64,000 bases of DNA from Advenella alkanexedens (GTDB taxonomy: Bacteria > Pseudomonadota > Gammaproteobacteria > Burkholderiales > Burkholderiaceae_B): NCBI RefSeq assembly GCF_019132845.1, contig NZ_JAHSPR010000006.1:1-64000 (forward strand). Direction: 5' to 3'. Each line of letters starts with the position of its first letter. The stretch's first letter is position 1. The translations under genes were made by a program, and so were the position numbers. This document shows, in pieces, positions 18,749-27,052 of the stretch. Under the pieces are notes generated by a model that saw nothing but the letters and a program-made list of their open reading frames with translations, was not told the origin of the DNA and made no database searches.

Positions 18749-19399
18749 GTGAAGACTCCTCTTCCTACTGCCTTGCACAAGGCTATTGAACATATCCAGA
18801 AATTCCGCCTGTGGACCGATGAAGAACGCGAACTGTCCATGTTGCAAACGCTTGCCGAACATCCGTCCCCCGAAGAAATCTGGGTGTTTGGTTACGGTTC
18901 CTTAATCTGGCGCCCCGAATTCAACTTTCAGGAAGATCGCCTGGCCACGCTGCAGGGCTATCACCGCTCCCTCTGCCTGTGGTCCAGTGTCAACCGGGGT
19001 ACCCCCGAGCAGCCGGGCCTGGTTTTCGGTCTTGATGTGGGTGGCACCTGCCAGGGCAAGGTTTACAAACTGCATGATGACAATATCCATGAACAGTTCC
19101 GTCTGCTCTGGAAACGCGAAATGCCCTCTGGTGCCTACATTCCCAAATGGATCAGGTGTGAAACCATGATGGGCCCCATTACTGCGCTTGCCTTCGTCAT
19201 GGACATCAACAGCCATGCCTACGTGCAAGGGCTTACCCGGGAAGAAACGGTTGATATCGTGCTTAATGCCACCGGCTCTTGTGGCCCCTGCCCCGAATAC
19301 GTGCTGGAAACCGCCAATGCACTGGCCCAGGCAAGCATCAAAGATGAAAACCTGTTTGAACTGGCCGAACTTATTAAGCAACGCATTGCCAAACCGTAA
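18749..19399 (+). CDS. ChaC-like gamma-glutamylcyclotransferase
   Basis: 216 residues. It carries the ChaC substrate-binding motif VFGYGSLIW (46-54) and the likely catalytic Glu124 in WKREMPSGAY. ChaC enzymes degrade glutathione to 5-oxoproline and Cys-Gly in the cytosol. The start is GTG with no clear ribosome binding site; no better upstream ATG exists. It faces away from tcdA. An imperfect hairpin at 19399-19418 follows the stop, before pdxH. Confidence 0.88.
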   Translation: MKTPLPTALHKAIEHIQKFRLWTDEERELSMLQTLAEHPSPEEIWVFGYGSLIWRPEFNFQEDRLATLQGYHRSLCLWSSVNRGTPEQPGLVFGLDVGGTCQGKVYKLHDDNIHEQFRLLWKREMPSGAYIPKWIRCETMMGPITALAFVMDINSHAYVQGLTREETVDIVLNATGSCGPCPEYVLETANALAQASIKDENLFELAELIKQRIAKP

Positions 19400-19418
19400 G
19401 CACGGTGACTGCCGTGCT
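19399..19418 (+). terminator. Small hairpin between chaC-like gene and pdxH
   Basis: AGCACGG and CCGTGCT form a seven-pair stem around a six-base loop right after the stop codon. The following bases are not T-rich, so it may be a weak terminator or an RNA-stability hairpin. Confidence 0.4.
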
Positions 19419-19453
19419 GTAAACTAACCCTTTTACGTATCCATTTCACTGCC

Positions 19454-20086
19454 ATGTCTATTGCCGATTTGCGCCAAAAGTACGAAAGAAACGTTTTACT
19501 CGAATCCCAGCTGGCCTCCGACCCCATAACCCAGTTTTCAAACTGGTTTGAAGAGGCGCGCCAGGGGGAAATCCTCGAGCCCAATGCCATGATCGTTTCC
19601 ACGGTTTCGGCAGAAGGCAAGCCATCTTCCCGCACCGTCCTGTTAAAGGGTTTTGACCAAGAGGGCCTGGTGTTTTTCACCAGCTACGAATCCCGCAAAG
19701 GCAAAGACTTAAGCGGCAACCCCAATATCAGTGCCCTTTTCTGCTGGCTTCCCCTTCAAAGGCAGGTCCATATCAACGGTCATGTCGTCAAGCTGTCCGA
19801 AGAGGCATCCACCGAGTATTTCAACAGCCGTCCGGAAGATTCACGCATTGGCGCCTGGGCCTCCATTCAAAGCCAGCCCATTACCCGTGCCGAACTCGAG
19901 GCCCGGGAACTGCATTTCAAGGAAAAGTTCGGCAGTGATATTCCCAAGCCTCCCTACTGGGGCGGGTACCTGATTGTTCCTGAAACCATCGAATTCTGGC
20001 AAGGCCGGCCTTCACGCCTGCACGATCGCATCAAATACAGCAAAGGCAATGATGGAAACTGGACGTTCACACGCCTGTCACCCTGA
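19454..20086 (+). CDS. pdxH: Pyridoxamine/pyridoxine 5'-phosphate oxidase PdxH
   Basis: 210 residues, a typical length. It is an FMN enzyme that oxidises PNP or PMP to pyridoxal phosphate, the last step of the pathway that uses PdxA. Motifs: SSRTVLLKGFD and FFTSYESRKG (FMN-binding), EDSRIGAWAS, PPYWGGY and RLHDR (188-192, substrate phosphate and FMN contacts). It heads a closely spaced plus-strand group (pdxH, flavin reductase, FAD oxidoreductase, purU) and is 34 bases from the next gene. Confidence 0.96.
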   Translation: MSIADLRQKYERNVLLESQLASDPITQFSNWFEEARQGEILEPNAMIVSTVSAEGKPSSRTVLLKGFDQEGLVFFTSYESRKGKDLSGNPNISALFCWLPLQRQVHINGHVVKLSEEASTEYFNSRPEDSRIGAWASIQSQPITRAELEARELHFKEKFGSDIPKPPYWGGYLIVPETIEFWQGRPSRLHDRIKYSKGNDGNWTFTRLSP

Positions 20087-20120
20087 AGTACCGTTTTTTT
20101 CTGATTCACAAGGTTTACCC

Positions 20121-20642
20121 ATGAGCTTACGCGCTCCCGATTTTGATTCTCCCGCATTTAGAACGGCATTGGGCCGCTTTGCCACCGGTGTTACCATCGT
20201 CACCACCACGCATCCCGAAACGGGCAATCCTGTCGGATTAACCGTCAGCTCTTTCAACTCGGTATCGCTCAATCCACCCCTGGTATTGTGGAGTCTTACC
20301 CAGGACTCTTCCAATCTCAGGGCATTTGAGCAAACCGAACGCTATATCATTCACGTTTTGGCTGCCGATCAGCTTGAACTGGCCCGCCGCTTTTCCAAAG
20401 GCACAGCCCAAGAACGTTTTGCCGATGCCAATTACACGCTTAATGAATACGGGCTGCCCAAACTGGCCAACGAAAGCTGCGCGGCCTGGTTTGAATGCTA
20501 CAGCCGCAACCGTTACCACGAAGGCGATCACATGATCCTGATTGGTGAAGTAGAGCGCTGCGGTCATACTCATAGCCTGCCCCTGGTTTACCATGCCGGC
20601 AGTTTCGACCTGACCCCACAAGCCATTCTCAACAAGGAATGA
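20121..20642 (+). CDS. Flavin reductase family protein
   Basis: 173 residues from the ATG at 20121 (AAGG seven bases upstream); a longer frame from 19974 would overlap pdxH. It is a flavin reductase-like FMN-binding split-barrel: [33 protein letters not shown] and [10 protein letters not shown] are diagnostic. Members use NAD(P)H to reduce FMN or FAD, often for a partner monooxygenase. No monooxygenase is adjacent; the next gene is an FAD oxidoreductase that carries its own flavin. Its stop overlaps the upstream alternative start of that gene (ATGA). Confidence 0.88.
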   Translation: MSLRAPDFDSPAFRTALGRFATGVTIVTTTHPETGNPVGLTVSSFNSVSLNPPLVLWSLTQDSSNLRAFEQTERYIIHVLAADQLELARRFSKGTAQERFADANYTLNEYGLPKLANESCAAWFECYSRNRYHEGDHMILIGEVERCGHTHSLPLVYHAGSFDLTPQAILNKE

Positions 20643-20644
20643 CC

Positions 20645-21763
20645 ATGAGTGTAGATATCGAGTGTATTGTGATTGGTGCCGGCGTGGTCGGTCTTGCCGC
20701 GGCCCGTAAACTGGCCATGGCCGGCAAGGAAGTATTGCTGGTTGAGGCCGAGGAAGCCATTGGCATGGGCATCAGCTCGCGCAACTCGGAAGTGATCCAT
20801 GCCGGCATTTATTATCCCACCAACAGTCTGAAAGCCCGCTTATGCGTACAGGGCAAAGAAATGCTGTACCGATATTGCGAAGAACGCGGTATTGCCCACC
20901 AACGTATTGGCAAGCTGCTGGTGGCCACCTCCAGCGAGCAGCTGCACCAACTGGACAAAATACAGGCCCAGGCAAAAGCGAATCAGGTGAATGACCTTCA
21001 AAGACTGAACCGGCAGGAAGTCCTGGCCCTGGAGCCCGGCCTGCACTGCGAGGCAGCCCTGCTCTCGCCTTCCACCGGAATTATAGACAGCCACGGCCTG
21101 ATGCTGGCCCTGCAGGGCGACCTTGAAAATCAGGGTGGACAATGTGTTTTCCATACACCACTGGAAAGTGTGATCATAGAAGATGACGGCACATTCAACT
21201 GTACCTTTGGCGGTGCCGAGGCCATGAGCCTGCGATGCAGCATTCTGGTGAATGCGGCCGGCCTGCACGCCCCCCGCCTGGCACACCAGTTCAAGGGATT
21301 GAACCCGGCATCTATCCCCCCCGAGTACTACTGCAAAGGCAATTACTTTACCTTAAGCGGCAAGGCGCCTTTTTCCCATCTCATTTACCCCATGCCCAAC
21401 GAATCCGGCCTGGGCGTCCACTTAACACTGGATTTGGGTGGACAGGCCAAATTTGGCCCTGATACCGAGTGGGTCACTGAAGAAGACTATATCGTCAATC
21501 CCGCCCGGGCCCAACAATTCTATGCGGCCGTACGCAGCTACTGGCCCGAACTGGCCGATGGCAGCCTTGAGCCCGGTTATGCCGGCATCCGCCCGAAAAT
21601 TGTTTCGCGCGATGAAGCCGCTGCCGATTTCATGATCTCGTCCCCCGCCCAACACGGGATTGCCAATCTGGTTAACCTGTTTGGCATCGAATCACCCGGC
21701 CTGACTTCCTGCCTGGCATTGGCCGATGAAGTCTGGCAAGCACTTAACCCAACATCCCATTAA
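20645..21763 (+). CDS. FAD-dependent oxidoreductase, L-2-hydroxyglutarate oxidase-like
   Basis: 372 residues starting at the second ATG; AAGGA lies seven bases before it, while the ATG at 20639 sits directly on that site. A DAO-type fold with the Rossmann motif [14 protein letters not shown] near the N-terminus and VEAEE for ribose binding. The segment [15 protein letters not shown] and the C-terminal [15 protein letters not shown] resemble LhgO and related L-2-hydroxyacid oxidases. These pass electrons to quinone or oxygen. The substrate is not fixed by sequence. Probably in one transcript with pdxH and purU. Confidence 0.82.
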   Translation: MSVDIECIVIGAGVVGLAAARKLAMAGKEVLLVEAEEAIGMGISSRNSEVIHAGIYYPTNSLKARLCVQGKEMLYRYCEERGIAHQRIGKLLVATSSEQLHQLDKIQAQAKANQVNDLQRLNRQEVLALEPGLHCEAALLSPSTGIIDSHGLMLALQGDLENQGGQCVFHTPLESVIIEDDGTFNCTFGGAEAMSLRCSILVNAAGLHAPRLAHQFKGLNPASIPPEYYCKGNYFTLSGKAPFSHLIYPMPNESGLGVHLTLDLGGQAKFGPDTEWVTEEDYIVNPARAQQFYAAVRSYWPELADGSLEPGYAGIRPKIVSRDEAAADFMISSPAQHGIANLVNLFGIESPGLTSCLALADEVWQALNPTSH

Positions 21764-21764
21764 C

Positions 21765-22616
21765 ATGCAAAAAGATTACATCCTTACCGTTTCCTGTCCT
21801 GACCGTACCGGCATTGTCCATGCCATTTCCGGCCTCCTGCTTGAATTGAATGGCAATATTCTGGATTCGCAGCAATTTGGCGATGTAGAGACCCGCCAAT
21901 TTTTCCTGCGCGTTCATTTTTCCCTGCAAACCGCACAGGACATTGAAAGCCTTAAGCAAAAATTCGCACCACTGGGTAAACAGTTCAACATGAACTGGCA
22001 GCTGTATAACGCCCATCAAAAATCCCGTGTCCTGATCATGGTCAGCAAACAGGGACATTGCCTGAATGACCTGCTGTTCCGCGCGCATCACGGTTCTTTG
22101 CCGGTGGATATCGTTGGCATTGGTTCCAACCACCGGGATTACGAATCCCTGGCGGCCTCTTACGGCATCCCCTTCCATTACCTGCCCATTACGCCCGAGA
22201 CCAAATCCGAGCAAGAACGGCAAATCATCCAGCTGGTGGAAGACCTGAACGTGGACCTGGTGGTTCTGGCCCGTTACATGCAGATCCTGTCCAACGATTT
22301 GTGCCAGGCCCTGCAGGGTCGTGCCATCAATATTCACCACAGCTTCCTGCCCAGCTTCAAAGGTGCACGCCCTTATCACCAGGCCCATGCCCGCGGCGTA
22401 AAAATCATTGGTGCCACCGCCCATTATGTGACAGCCGACCTTGATGAAGGTCCGATTATCGAACAGGATATCCAGTACGTGGATCACACCATGACCGCCG
22501 AGGACCTGACCCAGGTGGGCAGTGACACGGAATCGCTGGTCTTGTCACGGGCAGTGAAACTCCATGTTGAACACCGCATTTTACTAAACGGCCACAAAAC
22601 CGTTATTTTCAAATAA
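21765..22616 (+). CDS. purU: Formyltetrahydrofolate deformylase PurU
   Basis: 283 residues from the ATG one base after the preceding stop. Residues 1-80 form an ACT domain (ILTVSCPDRTGIVHAIS), and about 85-283 a formyltransferase fold with INIHHSFLPSFKGARPYHQA and TADLDEGPIIEQD, which supply the catalytic Asn/His/Asp. It hydrolyses 10-formyl-THF to formate and THF, balancing one-carbon units and feeding PurT in some bacteria. The tight spacing suggests translational coupling with the FAD oxidoreductase. Confidence 0.95.
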   Translation: MQKDYILTVSCPDRTGIVHAISGLLLELNGNILDSQQFGDVETRQFFLRVHFSLQTAQDIESLKQKFAPLGKQFNMNWQLYNAHQKSRVLIMVSKQGHCLNDLLFRAHHGSLPVDIVGIGSNHRDYESLAASYGIPFHYLPITPETKSEQERQIIQLVEDLNVDLVVLARYMQILSNDLCQALQGRAINIHHSFLPSFKGARPYHQAHARGVKIIGATAHYVTADLDEGPIIEQDIQYVDHTMTAEDLTQVGSDTESLVLSRAVKLHVEHRILLNGHKTVIFK

Positions 22617-22625
22617 AACCTTACC

Positions 22626-22650
22626 CAGCCGGCTTTCCTCAGGCCGGCTG
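22626..22650. terminator. GC-rich hairpin between convergent purU and LysR genes
   Basis: CAGCCGGC and GCCGGCTG form a perfect eight-pair stem with a nine-base loop. It overlaps the last codons of the LysR gene. There is no clear T run on either side, so terminator function is likely but not certain. Confidence 0.5.
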
Positions 22651-23538
22651 CTGTGCCTGCGTTACCAGCCATTGCTCAAACAGGTCCAGTGCCTCCGAAA
22701 CCTTACGGTCATCGGGATAACCAAAATAATAGGATTTATCCACCGGCAAGACGGCCTGCACCGGCATCACAAAACGCCCGCTCTTGATATGTTCCCTGGC
22801 AATAAAGGCCGGAAACAGTCCCATGCCCAGACCGGCATCCACCGCAGCCAGCAACATGCTGAAAACCTCGTACCGGGGACCCGCCAGTATATGTGGCTCA
22901 TACTCATAATGGTTGTGTTCGTACCATTGCATCCAGGCATCGGGCCGCGTCATCATATGCAGGTGAGTCATTTCCGCCAAAGCCTTCACCCCTTTGTGTT
23001 TAACCCGTGCCAACAGCTGCGATGAACACACCGGAATCAGTTCCTGTTCGTAAAACAGACGAATACTGCGGGTATTGTTCCAGGGCTGCTCCGCATGATA
23101 AATGGCGGCATCCACCGGAAAATCCTTGAATAAAAAGGGGGTCGTCTTGATGGAAAGACTGATGGCAATATCAGGATACAGCCGCTGAAAACCGGCCAGA
23201 CGGGGTATCAGCCAGGTGGTGGCCAGGGTGGGAACAGTGCCAAGATGCAGGCTGCGGCCAATACCGGCACGACTGATCAGTCCAAACGTGTCTTTTTGCA
23301 ATTGCTCCAGATGATGCCGGACCCTGGCCGCATATTCCGCACCATGGTCGGTTAGCACAATCCGGCGCCGCACCCGGGTAAACAATTCCACGCCCAGACG
23401 CTCTTCCAGCCCGGCTACCTGTCTGAACACCGCACTGTGAGTCAGGGACAATTCCTCGGCAGCGCGGGAGAACGATCCCAGCCGTGCAGAGGCTTCAAAG
23501 GCCTGCAAGGCCCCCAGATTGGGCACTCCTTTACGCAT
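22639..23538 (-). CDS. LysR-type transcriptional regulator (GcvA-like), likely regulator of glutaryl-CoA dehydrogenase
   Basis: 299 residues. The N-terminal winged helix-turn-helix (about residues 8-65: ALQAFEASARLGSFSRAAEELSLTHSAVFRQV) is of the GcvA subgroup, followed by a LysR effector domain. The ATG has AAGGA eight bases upstream. It is divergently transcribed from the glutaryl-CoA dehydrogenase gene, the arrangement known for GcdR regulators in Pseudomonas. A TGCAC-N6-GTGCA inverted repeat in the shared intergenic region is a candidate operator. The effector is probably glutarate or a related acid by context only. Confidence 0.9.
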   Translation of the reverse strand: MRKGVPNLGALQAFEASARLGSFSRAAEELSLTHSAVFRQVAGLEERLGVELFTRVRRRIVLTDHGAEYAARVRHHLEQLQKDTFGLISRAGIGRSLHLGTVPTLATTWLIPRLAGFQRLYPDIAISLSIKTTPFLFKDFPVDAAIYHAEQPWNNTRSIRLFYEQELIPVCSSQLLARVKHKGVKALAEMTHLHMMTRPDAWMQWYEHNHYEYEPHILAGPRYEVFSMLLAAVDAGLGMGLFPAFIAREHIKSGRFVMPVQAVLPVDKSYYFGYPDDRKVSEALDLFEQWLVTQAQQPA

Positions 23539-23574
23539 GTTTTTTTCCTTTTCAACGGGTTGAAGTGACTATAT

Positions 23575-23590
23575 TGCACCATATTGTGCA
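23575..23590. promoter_or_regulatory. Candidate LysR operator between regulator and gcdH
   Basis: A perfect TGCAC-N6-GTGCA inverted repeat in the 145-base divergent region. It fits the T-N11-A pattern of LysR sites. It is 37 bases from the LysR start and 94 from the gcdH start, so one bound regulator could act on both promoters. Confidence 0.55.
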
Positions 23591-23683
23591 TTTTTATCAA
23601 TTGCCTTGTGAGAAAATGGCACATAGAATATGTCTCATTACATTGCAAAACCATAAAATCATTCATTTTCAGGAGTCAATACC

Positions 23684-24877
23684 ATGTCTTCAAATCCTTC
23701 TTTCCACTGGGATGATCCTTTATTGCTTAACGAACAGTTAACCGATGAAGAGCGCATGATTCGCGACGCTGCCCACGCCTACTGCCAGGACAAACTGGCA
23801 CCGCGCGTGCTGGAAGCTTTCCGTCATGAAAAAACCGATCCTTCCATTTTCAGGGAAATGGGTGAACTGGGTCTGCTGGGCGTTACCATTCCGGTTGAAT
23901 ACGGTGGTTCAGGCCTGAACTATGTTTCCTATGGACTGGTTGCGCGTGAAGTGGAACGTATTGACTCCGGCTACCGCTCCATGATGAGCGTGCAGTCTTC
24001 ACTTGTTATGGTGCCCATCAATGAATTCGGCAGTGAGGTCCAGAAAAAGAAATACCTGCCCAAGCTGGCCACCGGTGAGTGGATTGGCTGCTTTGGCTTG
24101 ACCGAACCCAACCACGGTTCCGACCCCGACGGTATGGAAACCCGCGCCAGGAAAACCGAAAACGGCTACAGCCTGACCGGCAATAAAATGTGGATCACCA
24201 ACTCTCCCATTGCCGATGTGTTCGTGGTATGGGCCCGTTGCGTAGGCGGCGAGTTCGATGGCAAGATCCGTGGTTTCATTCTTGAAAAAGGCATGAAAGG
24301 CTTAAGCGCCCCCGCCATTCATGGCAAAGTGGGTCTGCGCTCATCCATTACCGGTGAAATCGTGATGGACGAAGTGGAAGTGCCTGACGACCAGATGCTG
24401 CCAGGCGTAAGCGGCCTGCGTGGTCCTTTCACTTGCCTGAACTCCGCCCGCTTTGGTATTGCCTGGGGTGCACTGGGTGCGGCTGAAGCCTGCTGGCATA
24501 CAGCTCGCCAGTACACACTGGATCGCAAACAATTTGGCCGTCCTCTGGCCCAAAACCAGCTGATCCAGAAAAAACTGGCCGACATGCAGACCGAAATCAC
24601 CATGGGCCTGCAAGGCTGCCTGCGTTTGGGTCGCATGAAAGACGAAGGTACCGCTGCCGTTGAAATCACCTCTATCATGAAACGCAACTCATGCGGCAAG
24701 GCATTGGACATTGCCCGCATGGCCCGTGACATGCTGGGCGGTAACGGCATTTCCGACGAGTTTGGTGTGGCCCGCCACCTGGTCAACCTGGAAGTGGTTA
24801 ATACCTACGAAGGTACCCACGACATTCACGCCCTGATTCTGGGCCGTGCACAAACCGGTCTGCAAGCTTTTTATTGA
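23684..24877 (+). CDS. gcdH: Glutaryl-CoA dehydrogenase
   Basis: 397 residues, acyl-CoA dehydrogenase fold with FAD. It oxidises and decarboxylates glutaryl-CoA to crotonyl-CoA, the late step of lysine, tryptophan and glutarate degradation. Support: N-terminal FHWDDPLLL, the [12 protein letters not shown] segment, [16 protein letters not shown], and the catalytic base Glu376 in [17 protein letters not shown], all characteristic of this enzyme within the family. AGGAG lies nine bases before the ATG. Transcribed away from a LysR regulator and closed by the terminator at 24946-24986. The glutarate CoA-transferase often paired with it is not adjacent. Confidence 0.93.
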   Translation: MSSNPSFHWDDPLLLNEQLTDEERMIRDAAHAYCQDKLAPRVLEAFRHEKTDPSIFREMGELGLLGVTIPVEYGGSGLNYVSYGLVAREVERIDSGYRSMMSVQSSLVMVPINEFGSEVQKKKYLPKLATGEWIGCFGLTEPNHGSDPDGMETRARKTENGYSLTGNKMWITNSPIADVFVVWARCVGGEFDGKIRGFILEKGMKGLSAPAIHGKVGLRSSITGEIVMDEVEVPDDQMLPGVSGLRGPFTCLNSARFGIAWGALGAAEACWHTARQYTLDRKQFGRPLAQNQLIQKKLADMQTEITMGLQGCLRLGRMKDEGTAAVEITSIMKRNSCGKALDIARMARDMLGGNGISDEFGVARHLVNLEVVNTYEGTHDIHALILGRAQTGLQAFY

Positions 24878-24945
24878 TCCTGACATCCGCATGCGGGCCC
24901 GGAAAACAGGCTCGCATGTGGCGAGTGGCAATAATCCCCAATAAA

Positions 24946-24986
24946 AAAGACTGAAGCGGGTGTAATACCCGGTTCAGTCTTTTTTT
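24946..24986 (+). terminator. Rho-independent terminator after gcdH (possibly bidirectional)
   Basis: AAAGACTGAA and TTCAGTCTTT form a ten-pair outer stem, with CGGGT/ACCCG inside, followed by a run of seven to eight T. An A run on the other side could also serve the convergent MaoC gene. Confidence 0.92.
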
Positions 24987-25057
24987 GCTTATGCCGTGCC
25001 ACGCTCTTTGCTCCTTACTGCCTCAAAGCACTGACCTGCGTTCTTCACCCTCAGGTA

Positions 25058-25513
25058 TCAGGCTTCGTCTTTTTCCTGCTTCGAAATATCAAACAAATTG
25101 GTGGCATCCAGCTCAAGCACGGTTTCTCCTTTCTGATTGGTTACTTCCCAACTCCAGAGAATAATGCCAATACCGGGACGTGAGTTGGACTCACGCTTTG
25201 CCTTGATAATGCCTTTCCAGAACAGATCATCACCAGGGCGCACCGGTTTTAACCACTTCACGTAATCCAGGCCCGGAGAAGCAAATGATTCAGACTCTCC
25301 CAATACGGCATCGACCGCCATTTTCATGGCCATGCCACAGGTATGCCAGCCACTGGCAATTAACCCCCCCCAATGACTATCTGCCGCTTTTTCAGGATTA
25401 ATATGAAACCATTGCGGATCATACGTTTTGGCAAAGGCAAGGATTTCTTCCTGAGTTACACGCCTTGGACCCTGTTCAAAGACCTGTCCCGGCTTGAAAT
25501 CTGCGAATTTCAT
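25058..25513 (-). CDS. MaoC family (R)-hydratase/dehydratase
   Basis: 151 residues, a single hot-dog fold. The hydratase motif is visible: FAKTYDPQWFHINPEKA (Asp/His active-site pair) and GLIASGWHTCGMAMKM. MaoC-like enzymes hydrate trans-2-enoyl-CoA or act on mesaconyl-, itaconyl- or beta-methylmalyl-CoA. It is convergent to gcdH, so it could act on crotonyl-CoA or an unrelated substrate. A perfect 8-base inverted repeat 28 bases upstream of the start (25542-25566) suggests a dedicated regulator. Confidence 0.88.
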   Translation of the reverse strand: MKFADFKPGQVFEQGPRRVTQEEILAFAKTYDPQWFHINPEKAADSHWGGLIASGWHTCGMAMKMAVDAVLGESESFASPGLDYVKWLKPVRPGDDLFWKGIIKAKRESNSRPGIGIILWSWEVTNQKGETVLELDATNLFDISKQEKDEA

Positions 25514-25866
25514 TTCATCAACCCTAATTGTTTATTGTGCGATTGGAAACAATTATTATTTCCAATAAACCGATAGTTATATCCGATTTAATAAAAAATG
25601 TCACTCACAATCATTGTTTTTGGAAAAATGTTAAAAATCAAATACTTTTAAGCATTTTTTAAATGAACGCCCACATAAACCATTGTGAAATTTAATAACC
25701 CGGACAACAAAATATCTTTTGATGGAAATAATGTTTCATCTTCAAGGCACTCATTTTACCGCACTGCACAAAAATTTATCAAATAAATAATGGGCAATCA
25801 TAGACCGTATTTATGAACTACCACCACCTAACGCCAGACGTTCAGGGGGGATACAGCGGGACTTAT
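25514..25866. other. AT-rich intergenic region
   Basis: About 350 bases between two minus-strand genes. It holds the inverted repeat at 25542-25566 and presumably the maoC promoter near it. The rest (25570-25800) is AT-rich with no convincing gene, RNA or terminator. Confidence 0.5.
25542..25566. promoter_or_regulatory. Candidate operator upstream of maoC-like gene
   Basis: Perfect inverted repeat ATTGGAAA-N9-TTTCCAAT, ending 28 bases before the maoC start. Symmetry and position suit a dimeric repressor. No regulator gene is adjacent. Confidence 0.45.
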
Positions 25867-26448
25867 TCAGGTTTCACTGCATAGGACGCGGATATCTCGC
25901 CGCATGCATAATGCATCGTCACCAAAACTTGATGCAGAAACCTGCGGGCAAACCTCAAAACCAAACCGTTGCCAATACTGATGGGCACCTTGCACGGCAA
26001 TCAGCAAGGCCTTGTCCAAGCCCAAAAAAGCGGCCCGATCAAACAGACACAGCAGCATTTTTTCAGCAAGACCACGACGAAGGTGAGGAGTGGCAACGGC
26101 TATATCATGAATATAAATACTGTTGCAGGGTTCCGACAGGGCAACATGTGGATGATCCCAAACCGGTATCCGCTCATTGCTCCATGGATAAGCAATCGCA
26201 TAAGCACATAATTCAGCCTCCCTGAATATACCCCAGCTGGTGCCGGGGACCGATGCAGCCATCACCTTGCTTTCCAGCACCTCTTTTCTTTCACATAACT
26301 CAGCCACATAGGCCTGGCGCTGAATATCCAGAATGGCATCAATATCAGGGAGCAATAATTTACGAAGGGAATAGGAAAACATTGATGCTATTTTTTTACG
26401 AATGGAAGCCTGTGCCCGCACCAAAACCGGTGTGGGCACATTTACCAT
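25867..26448 (-). CDS. GNAT family N-acetyltransferase
   Basis: 193 residues from the ATG at 26448, preceded by a weak AAGAA; an internal Met at 26382 (MFSYSLRKLLLPDIDAIL) also fits the usual GNAT N-terminus. Acetyl-CoA binding motif A is IHDIAVATPHLRRGLAEKML, followed by LGLDKALLIAVQGAHQYWQRFGF, the usual beta4-alpha3 and C-terminal region. It starts 15 bases after mepK, so is probably in its transcript. Substrate unknown. Confidence 0.82.
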   Translation of the reverse strand: MVNVPTPVLVRAQASIRKKIASMFSYSLRKLLLPDIDAILDIQRQAYVAELCERKEVLESKVMAASVPGTSWGIFREAELCAYAIAYPWSNERIPVWDHPHVALSEPCNSIYIHDIAVATPHLRRGLAEKMLLCLFDRAAFLGLDKALLIAVQGAHQYWQRFGFEVCPQVSASSFGDDALCMRRDIRVLCSET

Positions 26449-26463
26449 TTTCTTGAAAATGAA

Positions 26464-27030
26464 TTACCAGCTGCGAATACCGCCGGTATCCACATGTACA
26501 AACCGGCTGTCTGGATAATAACCAACACCACCGGCTTTTAACGACAGCGCAGCGTCACGCAACTCGTCAAGAGGTACGCCGGGCATGCGAATATCCAGCG
26601 CCCGCCCCTGCATATGCAGGCTTTTCTTGGCCACGCCACCCCCACGGGTTTTACGCAAACGTTCGTTAGTATGAGGATCACGGTAACCGGAAATAATCTG
26701 ATAAGGCATGTCAACACGCAAGGCCACCTTGATGCCATCAAGAATGTCATAAAGCGCGGGATCCATGATCCCTACCGTACCGGAGTAATGGTCTCGTAAA
26801 AAACGGTTTAAACGGGTAAGTGCCGAATTGACATATTGATTGCCCAAGCGATAAACCAAAGACAGTTTTTCATTGGTATGGGTGTGATCAAGGGCGAGAA
26901 GATGATTGGTGGAGCCTAGTGACAAACTGGCATTGACAGATGGGGCGATTGAAAACACAGCACCTGTTAGCGCCAGTTTATGGGTTGTTCGCAAAAACTG
27001 GCGTCGTGTATGAGGTGTACGCAACGACAT
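26464..27030 (-). CDS. MepK-like murein endopeptidase (YcbK/DUF882, peptidase M15)
   Basis: 188 residues starting MSLRTPHTRRQFLRT; AGGAG is ten bases before this ATG and only one base before an alternative ATG at 27039. RRQFLRT plus the hydrophobic segment is a Tat signal, so it is exported folded. Zinc-site motifs of the family: SGYRDPHTNERLR, SLHMQGRALDIRM and FVHVDTG. E. coli MepK cuts 3-3 (mDap-mDap) peptidoglycan crosslinks. It follows ldtD by about 20 bases, the same order as ycbB-ycbK in E. coli, which strongly supports the pairing. Confidence 0.9.
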   Translation of the reverse strand: MSLRTPHTRRQFLRTTHKLALTGAVFSIAPSVNASLSLGSTNHLLALDHTHTNEKLSLVYRLGNQYVNSALTRLNRFLRDHYSGTVGIMDPALYDILDGIKVALRVDMPYQIISGYRDPHTNERLRKTRGGGVAKKSLHMQGRALDIRMPGVPLDELRDAALSLKAGGVGYYPDSRFVHVDTGGIRSW

Positions 27031-27052
27031 GCTATACATTCTCCTGATGATT

